This document shows, one piece after another, positions 46,216 to 58,273 of a stretch of 64,000 nt of DNA. The position numbers and the translations under genes are program-made. The notes under the pieces were generated by a model that saw nothing but the letters and a program-made list of their open reading frames with translations, was not told where the DNA came from and searched no databases. The DNA comes from Actinernus sp. WN-2022 (lineage: Eukaryota > Cnidaria > Anthozoa > Actiniaria > Actinernidae), in NCBI GenBank assembly GCA_030867875.1, contig JAOWCC010001634.1, forward strand, positions 133,697,593-133,761,592, read 5' to 3'. The stretch's first letter is position 1, and the number at the start of each line of letters is the position of its first letter.

Positions 46216-46994
46216 GGCCTTTATTGCATAGATACAAATACATATCTTATGTTACCATATGTTATCTGATCTTATGTTACAACATTCCTGATAATATAAT
46301 TTCTGCATTGGTATTATGTGTGGCGCAATCGATTGTGTAAACAAATGGCACGAGGCACAGTGAATTGTAAGTTGAGACGCTGTGTCCCGCAGTAACTACG
46401 CGACGCAGTATGCAGAAAGTGGGCTACCTTTCCCCTACTACGTTGACGTACCACTCGGTACCTTACAAGCGGCGGGGTATTCTGAAGTTGTAGCCAGATT
46501 ACGATAAATACCTGAAACAGTTTGTCAACCGCGTGCTAAACGTGACTAAATATCGGATATATATATCACCCTCGTTCCCAGGCTCTTTTCGGTTTGAGTT
46601 ACAGTTACTGCCTGAGCAAGTTAAACTCCTCCCATCACAACAATTCGAATTCGTTCCTTTATACTTAAAGCTGCATGAGAGTTACGTCTGATGGCACCGG
46701 CGGACCCTCCGACACTTATTACCTTCAAAATCGTGCACAAAACAAGGGGTCAAAACATTTAGGATATTTGGTTTAGTAGTCATGAGATATAATTTCGCAT
46801 TCATTAAACAGCTGTAATATTTTTTCATACGTGCAATTGTTTTTGTGCTACAGGTTACATGTGCAGTAATTTTGCGTTGAATAAATTGTACTGACAGGCC
46901 TATTTAGTTTTGTATCGATTGAGCCCGCGATGCCGGCCCTGAAAACGAGGCTCTGAAGGAAGTTTGGAGGCCATCTTGGACGTACTCCACCAAA

Positions 46995-46997
46995 ATG
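46995..46997 (+). CDS. VPS26: VPS26 coding exon 1 (ATG only)
   Basis: The start codon in ccaccaaaATG is followed directly by the donor GTATGT at 46998. Exon 2 opens with AGC TTC TTT GGC, giving the conserved MSFFG start. The first coding exon therefore contributes only the initiator methionine. Confidence 0.8.
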
Positions 46998-49900
46998 GTA
47001 TGTGAACTTTTGATCGCCTTTGGCCGATTTTCTATTGGAAAAGCACTAATTGTTTTGTTACTTTTCTTGTTCATAGAGCTTCTTTGGCTTTGGTCAGACT
47101 GCGGAACTCGAGATCGTACTCGCGGGAGCGGACAAACGAAAGCAAGTTGATGTGAAGAACGAAGACGGGAAGAAGGAGAGACTTTACTTGTATTACGATG
47201 GGGAAAGCGTCTTGGGCAAGGTATAAAAGTAACGCTTATTGGTCTACGTACTACGCTGCTAGAACAAGGGAATGGTTATGCGGATATTTTTATGATTAGT
47301 CAGCTTAGTGACCGTTTTGTTAGTACGCAAGACTCGTATACTTTTGCTGGGAAGATTTCTTGCACTATTACTGTAGTCTGTACGTCGTACGTTCTTATTA
47401 TCGTTCTACGATATTGAAAGTCGCTGTCACATGAGCAAACTGTAGGCATGACTTCACGTTAAGCGTACATGTATTTAAGATTGTGAATTTATTGATTTAT
47501 GTAAGTATAAGGGTTTTTATTCCGTGCAACACTCGCAGGACTCGGGAGGAAACAAACCTCGGGAGCATTTATTTGAATTGAGGTAGAAAGTAGTAATTTG
47601 TTTCGTATGAGCTTAAGGGCTTGTACATGTAGTTGTACCGACTAAGGAACGAAATCTCAGAACTTGGTAGCAAGCTTTAATATGCCTAATGTAAAATATT
47701 TAATTTATATACATAGTGTGAACTAGCTTGTACTTGTTGCTTTGGCTTATTATTGTTTAAATGCTATTGTAAAATTCATTAATAATTATTAGGGTACTAG
47801 CCAATCCCATGTGCTGAATGACACCACATGATCGCCTCTGTATACCCCCGTACAAACCTGATTAATAAAACATCAGGTTCTGTATCGATATACAGACCCC
47901 ATGGTTTGCGATACAGACACCATGGTCCGCTACAGACCCCATGGTCCGTTATACATGTAGCTCTAGTAGTATTCTGTATCAGGTACAGAATACTAGGCAG
48001 CTAAGCTAGTGAGGGAAGTGTCACGACCGATCACTGACTTCCCCTATCCTGGGAGGGGTGAAATGACAAAGTACATCTGCTCTCTTATTATGTACATGTT
48101 GTAGGTCAAATTGAATTCCAGGTCAAATTGAAACAACCTAGGTCAAATTGAATTCCAGGTCAAATTGAAACAACCTAGGTCAAATTGAATTCCAGGTCAA
48201 ATTGAAACAACCTAGGTCAAATTGAATTCCAGGTCAAATTGAAACAACCTAGGTCAAATTGAATTCCAGGTCAAATTGAAACAACCTAGGTCAAATTGAA
48301 TTCCAGGTCAAATTGAAACAACCTAGGTCAAATTGAATTCCAGGTCAAATTGAAACAACCTAGGTCAAATTGAATTCCAGGTCAAATTGAAACAACCTAG
48401 GTCAAATTGAATTCCAGGTCAAATTCAATTCAACCTACTGTAGGTCAAATTGATTCAACCTAAATTTATTTAGAACTGTGCCATTTAGTGATTAGCCCTA
48501 AAGAACCCTAAATTAGTGACCCTAATTTGACCTGAAATTCAATTTGACCTACAACGTACACACCATGTGGGACCTGTTTTTCTGCACGCTACGCTCTGCT
48601 CTCTTATTGCATACACATTGTCTCTTCGATGTGGGATATGTTTTTGTGAGAAACTAATTCATCCCACATCGATAGCAAGGTGGGAGAAATCAAAGGTTAA
48701 AATTTTATGTTGTGCCTATCAATGGCTTTTAGTTATCTATTCATTTTACAAGTAAGATAAAATATTCGCGTCCGATCTGTATGCCCATACAGATCTCCTG
48801 CTCATATTTTATCTACTACTTAAAGTTTTGTTATAAATAAGCCATTATGAAATATCAGGTGTGTATTGTATGTAGTGTATTTGTTTGGTCACATGCGTTC
48901 TGAATGATTCTCTGTGTGTCGTTGTGTATTCCTTAATCTGATCAGAACATTTAACTGAATTCTTGAAATATTTGAAAAATATTTAAAATCTGATATGTTA
49001 ACTGCAGTAGTAATGTACCATCTAGTTACCCATTTCCAGCTGGCTACTTTCATCTGCCAGTTGCTGATCATATAAAAGCTATTCAAAAAAGCAAATACAG
49101 CTGCTTACTACAAAATTGATTGAAAGCCCTGGATGGATCAAGTGTAGTTTATGACTCCAATCAAATATTTCCAGTTGAGAATCACTCGAAAATTAACCAT
49201 TTTAGAATGATGAAATCCCCAAATATTGTCAGGGGATGGCATGCAAGATCATGTGAGTAATGTTCAATAGGAAATTTTCGATTGGAGTTGTAAACTACAC
49301 ATGCCACTTTCATCCGAGTCAAACTAAAAACCCAGTGAGGGTTCCCATGGTCAGGGAAAAGGTAAACATTTTCAAGGTCGTGCATGGACTTGTCAGGGAA
49401 TTTAGGATTTGGTCTGTCTGTCTGTTTATTACTATAAAGGCTACTGTATTGACATTACACTAAATAATTAAATTGGTGATATAAATAATGATAATACGAG
49501 GGAATTTAGATTTGGTCAGGGAACCCCCAAATTTCAATGGAAAATAAGTCGGAAACATTTTTTCGGGCTTCACATACGATGTACTTATTTCTTTGGGCTA
49601 CGTGCTGTTCATTGTTTCTGTCTCAAAATAATGATTGAATATCTAGGAAAAATACAAGCATACATGTGCATGTAAAAAGTCAGGGAAATGTCAGGGAATG
49701 TTTTGCCTTCAAATGTGTGGGAACCTGTCCTGCTATGCAGACCTATTTTTCACTCATAAATTCAAAAAAAAAAGTAATGTCTGCTTACTCGAGCACATAA
49801 TTAGTTTCCAATATGCAAGCACGACGTCAGCACGTTTGTCTTATTTTTCTACCCAATCAAAGCCATTGTTAGAATTTTAGTGAATTGGCGCGCCAGTGAA

Positions 49901-52900
49901 CACTAGATGCTATGATTGGTCAATGGCAAAGTATTTTCTGAATTCGTTTTAAATGCAACATTACGTCACTTTCCAGGATATGGAAGGTAAAGTCTGATTG
50001 ATCCATAGCACAATGAGGCATGCATATTGGAAACTAATTAAGCGCTCGGGTAAGCAGGCATTACTTTTTTCTTTGAATTTATGAGAGTGAAAAATATACA
50101 GTACATCTGCATAGCAGGCTAGTGGGAATCCTGCCAGTGTAGTATAAACAGGCCTCATTGCCCTTATAATGTAGCAGCCCACCACCTGTCAATAATGTCT
50201 TTTTATCTGATTAGATTTGTGACTCTTCATTTTCAAGGTTAACATAAATCTCAAGAACCCTGGGAAAAAGCTTGAGCATCAAGGAATTAAAATTGAGTTC
50301 ATTGGACAAATAGGTGAGAATACAATGTAGTAGGCATTATAGTAATAGGACCAACAGATCATATGGTTGCCGGTTCAAGTACCAGCAAGGACAGCTGAAT
50401 GTAAATAAATATGGTAATTACCGGTAGTACAGTTCATTATACATGTATGGGTATAATGTAGCACTGTAAGGAGATAGGGAGAGGGGTAGGGGAAGGAAGT
50501 GATAAGGGTAATGGAAGGAATTAAGCAGAGGGGGAGGGAGAATTTATTTTTAGTACACAAAAATAACCTATAGGTAAAAGAAGTTACTGAGGCTGGAAAA
50601 AAATTACGGTACACACCGGCAGATAAGCCGAACCTTGTTACCCAAAATCTTCATTGCAAATCGGGAGTGCGGCTTATCTGCAAGAACATCTATAAAAGTT
50701 CAATAAATTTCCATATATTAATGTTTTTAAAAAACAAAGTCAGACTGATTAAAACTACACAAAACAAAAAGAAAGGAAGCAATAATCATCACTTTTACAA
50801 GCTTGGTACATTGTAGCTCCTAAAAGAGCCATTTGTGTTGTCTGTTTCTTGTTTGTTACTTGTTCCGGATCCTTCCATTAAAAAAACTACGGAGTAATCT
50901 CGTTGAAAGTTTGACGGGGTAAGAAAGGTGATGAAGATTTCTAAATCTTGATTTTCCTTTCAAAACTTTTTTTTTCCAAAATTTGAGCTTCTAAACTCAG
51001 GCTGCGGCTTATCTGCCAGTGTTTACGGTACCTATGTTGACAAAAATGATCTGAAAATAAGTTTGACCTGTAACATATATATCCATACCCTTGATCACTA
51101 CATAGGGAATTTAAAGTTCTGGAAGGGAGCAGGAAGGGGGGTTATATGGTTAAAATCATTTTCAAGATGGTTTGTTTGAGTAGGATGCATGTATGACCAC
51201 AGTTCAATTCTTACTGCAAGAAAAGGAAACTCCTGTAGGGAGGGATGTCCTACAGGTAAGTGACATTCCTTCTGTGGTAGGGGGATGGATATTTTCTGGA
51301 ACCATACAACAGGTACATGTTTGCCATTATTGATCATGGCAAACTGTCAAGATACTGTACATGTAGCTGAACTGATTAAATTCATTTTCATCATTTGTAG
51401 AGTTATTTTATGACAGAGGTAACCACCATGAGTTCACATCCCTTGTTAGAGAGCTGGCCAGACCTGGAGAACTTACACAGAGTGCCTCATATGACTTTGA
51501 ATTTGTCAATGTTGAGAAGCCGTATGAGACCTACACAGGTGCCAATGTTAGGCTAAGGTGAGCTGACATGTGCCAGATGAGTGCTTTTGTTACCTGCATT
51601 CTGCATTATTTTCACATAAAAATGGATGAAAAAGACAAGCACCTCCAAGTACATGTACACAAAAAAGCTAGCCTGTACAGCACTGCAAGGAGGAGGGAGA
51701 TGAGAGAAGATAACGACTGCCTGCAGTCATGCCATTGTCTTTTAACTTTCACCCTATAATTAAATATGCACAACGCTTTTGTCTGTGAAATGTCAAGATG
51801 CCAAAATTATCCAATCAGACTCTTGAGGAACTTGTTTGTTTACCTAATTTATGTTCCATTGAAATTTCTTATCTTCCCACACGTGGAAAAATCTCCCTGC
51901 TTGCTTCACATACATGTACACATGTAGCTAGCCTCACTCAAGTTAGCTCAGTTGGCAGAGCACAGTCTAGAGTGCAGGAGGTCAGGGGTTTGAATCCCGG
52001 CCTCGTCCTTGGGCAGGGATGTATGGACCCTTTGCACTTGATGTCATAGCCACCATGTTAGTGTACAGTAAACAATAGATTCCTCATTAGCTTCTTTTGT
52101 TCTGTACACCAACATGGCCGCCATGCCCTTTGTCTTTTGATCTCTGGGGATTGAGTGCAAACCATCTATATAAGCCATTGGCCTTGTCTCCTTCCTCTTC
52201 TAATCTATACGAGGGGGACGTGAAAGAACCTGAACATTGTGTTATTATGAGAAAGAGTAGGGGATTGTCTCCCGACACAACAGCCTGGTATTCTGAGGTA
52301 CATGTACTAACAATCACTCATGACTGTAAACTGCACGGCAGCACATTGCACCACACTGGCAGTCCGTATCACAAAAATAACCTAGGCTTGTGATTAGCAC
52401 ATTTGAATATATTCAACATATACATTTAGAATTTCTGCTATATAATGGCCACATTTATATAGCGCCATATCAACCACAGTTTCATGGCGCTTTACATACT
52501 GTATGACTGACATATCCCGTCAGTGAATGTTTTCGGACTGCTTCACATATAATTATGCTTATATAAATGAATACCTTTACTCTTTTTTTTTTCACATACA
52601 TGTACATGTATAAATGTTTAGTAAATACAGCCTTTCTCAACTCCCCAGTCTCTGCAATTGGCATTTGAAAGTGACTTATGGAGTTCCATGGCAATTTTTA
52701 ATTTATGAAAGATACAGATTTGCAAGTTCTGTAGTTTTGTCCTGAGCACATTTTTATGTGAGGGAGACTTGCTTATGGCACTAATTTTTGATGAGAAAAG
52801 AAATATGTAATTTATTTTTGACTCCAGAAAGAAGCAGTCCAGCTATAGTCAAAAGACTTGGAGAGTTCATTCTCCAAGTCTTGAGGAACCATTGGCCAGC

Positions 52901-53609
52901 AAGAAATCCTTGAGATATGATGTACAGTACCAGCCCAGCAATTGAAATGGAATCAAGATGGTTGACAGTCCACACCAAGTTTTAATATTGAGGCTGAATC
53001 AGTCTGATAATAGTCTAAACAATTATAAAGGCCCAGGCTTTATAACCTACAATGTAATAGAAGCATTGTTGTAAAATGCAATTTTGATCAGTCGATCCCA
53101 ACTAGCAGAGGTCTCTCATTCAAGTTCAAGTTTATTTACATTGTTCAGTTACAAATATTAAAAAGAAAATAGAAACGTATAGATAAGATAGAGCTAAATA
53201 AGATACAATCATGAGAGGTAAAATAGGTTGAATTATTGATTAAGTGTGTGCAGTGATCAAAGTAGCAAAAGCTTTCGAGTTAATCACTGCATGCCTATAG
53301 TAAAGTTGTACAAAATAATGTAGAAGAAAATTACTACATAAATATAATCGTGTATGATGTAATTATTGTAAATATTATGAAACAAGAACAAAAGATAGTG
53401 AAAAAGAGAAGGAAAGGAAAGAAAATCTGAGGGAAAAATACAGATGTTTGTACATTATACATATATAAACATACATGTATATATATACAATGTATACATA
53501 TATATTATACAGTCGATGCCAAAAAGGTTGTCCAGCAGAACATAATATAATACTTTAATATCCATTGTTTTGGCCTATTGTTTTAGCCTATTGTTTTAGC
53601 CTTCATTTG

Positions 53610-53641
<32 letters not shown>

Positions 53642-56600
53642 CAGTCGTTGCCGTTAATGTTGTCCTAGACATATCCACATATTGATTTATAGCCTTTGTT
53701 CAGTTCGCACCTTTTACATAAAGAACGGTAATCAGCCGTGAATGCGCCCTTTGTACGCTCTTGCTTACCAGTTCGAAGCCCCGTGTTCAAGTCTCAGTAT
53801 CGGCATCGGCATCGGCATCTTTTTTTTTCTTTTTTTTTTCTTCTTTTTTCCCTGTCTTTTTGTTTTGTTTTCATATGTTTCTTTTTGCAGTTTTATTTTT
53901 TTATATTGGATAAGAACGGACAATGTAGCTAAAATAATACTGTCAACCTAAAACGGTCTCAACTTTTACCAGACTTTCGAAGTATATAATTATACCAGCA
54001 CTGACTGAGTACGCCCAAATTACGCTATTTTCGTTTAGAACGGTGTATCGATTCTGTTGAAGGTTGTGGGTTTGAAAAAGCGTAATTTGTTTTTCTTACA
54101 CTGTGCCGGGCTTACATGTATATACCAGAAACAGTTTTGAAAATACTAGATACCCACTGATTCAAAGTATTATATCTTTGTTTAGAAGTAGGAAGAGATT
54201 TTAGCAAGTGTTATGAATTTCATTCGTACCGATGTTCTGAACTTAGGCAGACTGAGCGAGCGACCTCATTTTTTTTTCGAGATTTCGAAAACATCGGCCG
54301 CGAGACACGGAGCGGACAGTTTTGAAAATATCCGGCAGTCCAGAAATTGTCCAGAATTCTCTTTGAAACCCATAGTAATGCTTGCATAAGTTGACAAAGC
54401 TTTTTTCTTTGTGAAGGAAAAGAACTCACATGGAATTAAAGCCGTGTACTCGGCGTAAGGTTTACGAGTGTTTGACAAACGATAACAAACTTTAGAAGCT
54501 ACGCCATGGACGATGTCGATGATCAAAATACTACATTTCCTGCGGCAGTCGAAGCTTTTGCAAAAGAAATGTTCGAACATCCCTTAATAAAATATATGTG
54601 GATGATAGGTGTCCTCGGCATTTCAAAGGTTAAAAAGAACTCCGTTCTTGTTGTCACGTTTGAAATAAAAGCCTTTAAGGGAATACAGTCAGAAAAAAAG
54701 GGAAAAAAGAAATGAAAAAAATATTCGCAGTAACAAAAATGCCGATACTGAGACTTGAACTCGGGGCTTCGAACTGGTAAGCAAGAGCGTTAACCATTAG
54801 ACCACCGTGGCTCTTTGTGACCAAATACAAAGGGCGCGTTCACGGCTGATTACCGTTCTTTATGTAAAAGATGCGAACTGAACAAAGGCTATAAATCCAT
54901 ATGTGCATATGTCCAGGACAACATTAACGGCAACGACTGTATATATATATATATATATATATATACACTGAAACAAAAAAACTCTGCCAAAGACTTATAT
55001 ATATCATATATATATATCCTTTATATTTCCGTCAAACTTTTTTGACAGTTGTTGCTTTGGTAGACACAAAGAAACATAATAGGCTTTGTTTTTCTTTGTC
55101 TTTGACGGTAATGAACTAATATGTTTAACCGTGAAATTCTGGCATTTTGGCCAGCAAGGTTTTGATCACACGTCAGTAGCAAGAGCAATAGCAAATTAAA
55201 ATACAAACCGGTCGCTGGACGCTGTAAATCGACCCAACAAAATTACCGGTTTTTGTATTTTAATTTGCTATTGCTCTTGCTACTGACGTGTGATCAAAAC
55301 CTTGCTGGCCAAAATGCCAGAATTTCACGGTTAAACATATTAGTTCATTACCGTCAAAGACAAAGAAAAACAAAGCCTATTATGTTTCTTTGTGTCTACC
55401 AAAGCAACAACTGTCAAAAAAGTTTGACGGAAATATAAAGGATATATATATATATGATATATATAAGTCTTTGGCAGAGTTTTTTTGTTTCAGTGTGTAT
55501 ATATATATATACAGCGAAGTGCAAAAACTTTGACCCCCCATACCTCAACTATATCAATATATCGGGTGCATTATGGGTAGGAGTAAAGTCATTAAAATGC
55601 AACTACAGCCGATATACGCGCGCGTTTGCAAATCGTCATAGCGAAGACTTATGCAGTTGATTTAAATTTCAAGATTTCATCTAGAATACAACATTTTTAC
55701 TCGGGACAGGCAGGACAGCTTAAATAAACCTGAGTATTTAAATGCACTCTATATATTTACTGTTAGATCGAATATTTGCAAAACAGAACATATCCCTGGT
55801 CGGCGGAAAGAGAACGGGAAATGATGATGCCGAAGTTTCAGGTTCGAAGCGTGAATTCAGAGCTATTTGTGAAGCTGTTAGGATATCTTATGATGACCTA
55901 AAATATCGAGGAGAGGAGACATGATTACACGTGATCTGTGGGTTCAGGGCCAATATCAATTCGTTTGAAACTTTGACATTCTACATTTGTTGTCAGTGAT
56001 TCTAAACCAAATCTGAGAGCGATGAAAAAAATCAGCTCGATATCAGCGCAGTTATTCCGTTCTCTGTCTTCTACTTCTGTGAAGAAAGACTGAACTGATC
56101 AGTGTTATTAGACTGATATAACGTTTCAAAGAGCAGAATGAAAGGATTCATGTGTACTGACCGGAGCTGACCGGATGCACAGACTGCACAAGAGCCTGGC
56201 TTGTAGTTGGAAAACGTATCGACAAAGCAAAATAAACACTTTATAGTGTAACGTAAGGAAACCTCTTACACGGTTTGAACATCGAATCGTTTTCTTTAAC
56301 TGTTGTGTAATGTTTATTTTTAGCTGATCCCGATGAGACGAAATTAACAATCTGATAAAAAAACTGATGTTGCTTGGAGCTGCAATATAATTACAAAATG
56401 AAACTTCGAAAATTAAATATTCAAAAGTTTGTCGTGGCTCGTTATCTACGAAATTAGGAAACTAAGATTCACAATAAAGTGATGTTGTTAAATGGAACCA
56501 TAGCTGCTAACGTTTTTGGTTTAATGACGAAGCTAAATAAACAGTTTCGTCACAATTATGAGATTTAAATAGCATACAAAATACATTTTAAGAATGAAAG

Positions 56601-58227
56601 AAAACTGTGCAACAATAATAAGAACATTCAGCGATGCGAATCCAAGAATTATCGAACGTACCTTTCATAAAAGCTTTTACTAAAAAAAATATACCATAAA
56701 AACAGGATCCCTCCGAACCTTGAATAAAACTGGATAAGAGAATTTCAAGAGGAATAACTAAGAGTTTATTAGATTTTTTTAGAATCGTTTAATACCATAA
56801 AATATGGCAATGATATGGGATACGTTAATTTATATCCGTTTCTTCATCAAAACCTTTAAGCTATTTTAATCTTTAAACTCGTTCTCAATAACACGTGCAG
56901 GTTCGAAACGAAACTCCTGACTTCAAAGTCGTTTCTGGTGGATGTCAATCAAACGGTTTCCATGGAGTTTGAAGTGAACCGTTGTGTGAGTAAATTCGGG
57001 AAACTAGCATATAAACATGGCAAAGTCTTTCCCAAAGTCGCTTAGATGGAGAGTAATCATGCTTAGAGCCAAGGGTTTGCAAAATAGGGAAATCACATAA
57101 ACTTTATGTGTGAGCGAGCGGTTTGTGTATAAGATCAAAATAGGGAAATCGCATAAACTTTGTGTGAGTGAGCGGTGTGTGTATAAGATCAAAATAGGGA
57201 AATCGCATAAACTTTATGTGTGAGCGAGCGGTTTGTGTATAAGATCAAAATAGGGAAATCGCATAAACTTTATGTGTGATCATGAGCGAGCGGTTTGTGT
57301 ATAAGATCAAAATAGGGAAATCGCATAAACTTTATGTGTGAGCAAGCGGTTTGTGTATAAGAAATCTGATTGTTTATATAAAAATAATTATAGTTATTTT
57401 TATTCATCCAGTTGCAGATATGCTCCTTATAAGAGGTTTTATCGAGCAATACCCTCGAGCTCTACCTCAACGAGCTCCAGGCATGGATACAACATTCGAC
57501 AGGGCAAAAAAATTTTTTTAAACTCTCAGGACATGGATTATCGGCAATGCTCTCCACTCTCAACTGACATTTCGGTGAGGAATTCAAGCAAATAACAATC
57601 GTTTTTCGGCTTAGTATCCGCCATATCTCTACCTATGTCGCCTCAAATTACTTACGATTTCGTTGACCTCCTACACTATTTAAGTTTCCTCCACATCTGA
57701 GAGTTGTATGGAGACGTTTTATTTAGCATGCAGACCAGTGATGCCATAGAAATATAGTTGAGTGACATCCACCAAATTGACGTTTTCCGTTGGAGATTCA
57801 ATTTCGAACCTGCACGTGTTATTGAGAACGAGTGTAAGCTATTTTAATCTCTTCAATTTTCCGCGAAACAGTTTCAAAAATAGCGTTGAATTATTGCTTA
57901 GCAGATGAAATTCGGCATTATAGTTCCTTCCGCGTTACGTTCTGCTAACGTAAACATTAATTTATATTATAAAATCAGGAAAAATATTTGTCCAAACAGA
58001 AAATAGAGAGTGCATTTACTTTACTTTAAACTTTCCTGCCTGTTCCGAGTAAAAGTGTTGTATTCTAGATAAATTCTTGAAATTTAAATCAACTACACAA
58101 GTCTTCGCTGTGATGATTTGCAAACGCGCGCGGCTGTAGTTGCATTTGAATGAACTTACTCCTACCCATAATGCACCCGATATATTGATATAGTTGAGGA
58201 GTGGGGGGTCAAAGTTTTTGCACTTCG

Positions 58228-58273
<46 letters not shown>

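Larger units (their letters stand above)
53641..54940. mobile_element. TA-embedded inverted-repeat element, family 2, with tRNA-like arms
   Basis: Ends ACAGTCGTTGCCGTTAATGT and the complement, flanked by (TA)n on both sides. The left arm (about 53641-53815) equals the right arm (54740-54940) minus roughly 36 bp. Each arm holds a tRNA-like module followed by T-rich sequence. The 900-bp centre includes an open frame at 54506-54715. Confidence 0.75.

Noticed and set aside
48105..48440. Regular short repeats that could suggest a CRISPR array
   Set aside because: There are no unique spacers; the whole 37-bp unit repeats, and the context is an intron of an animal gene.
55021..55438. Identical 61-residue frames on both strands
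   Set aside because: They arise because the DNA is a palindrome; hydrophobic residues come from AT-rich repeat sequence, not from a gene.
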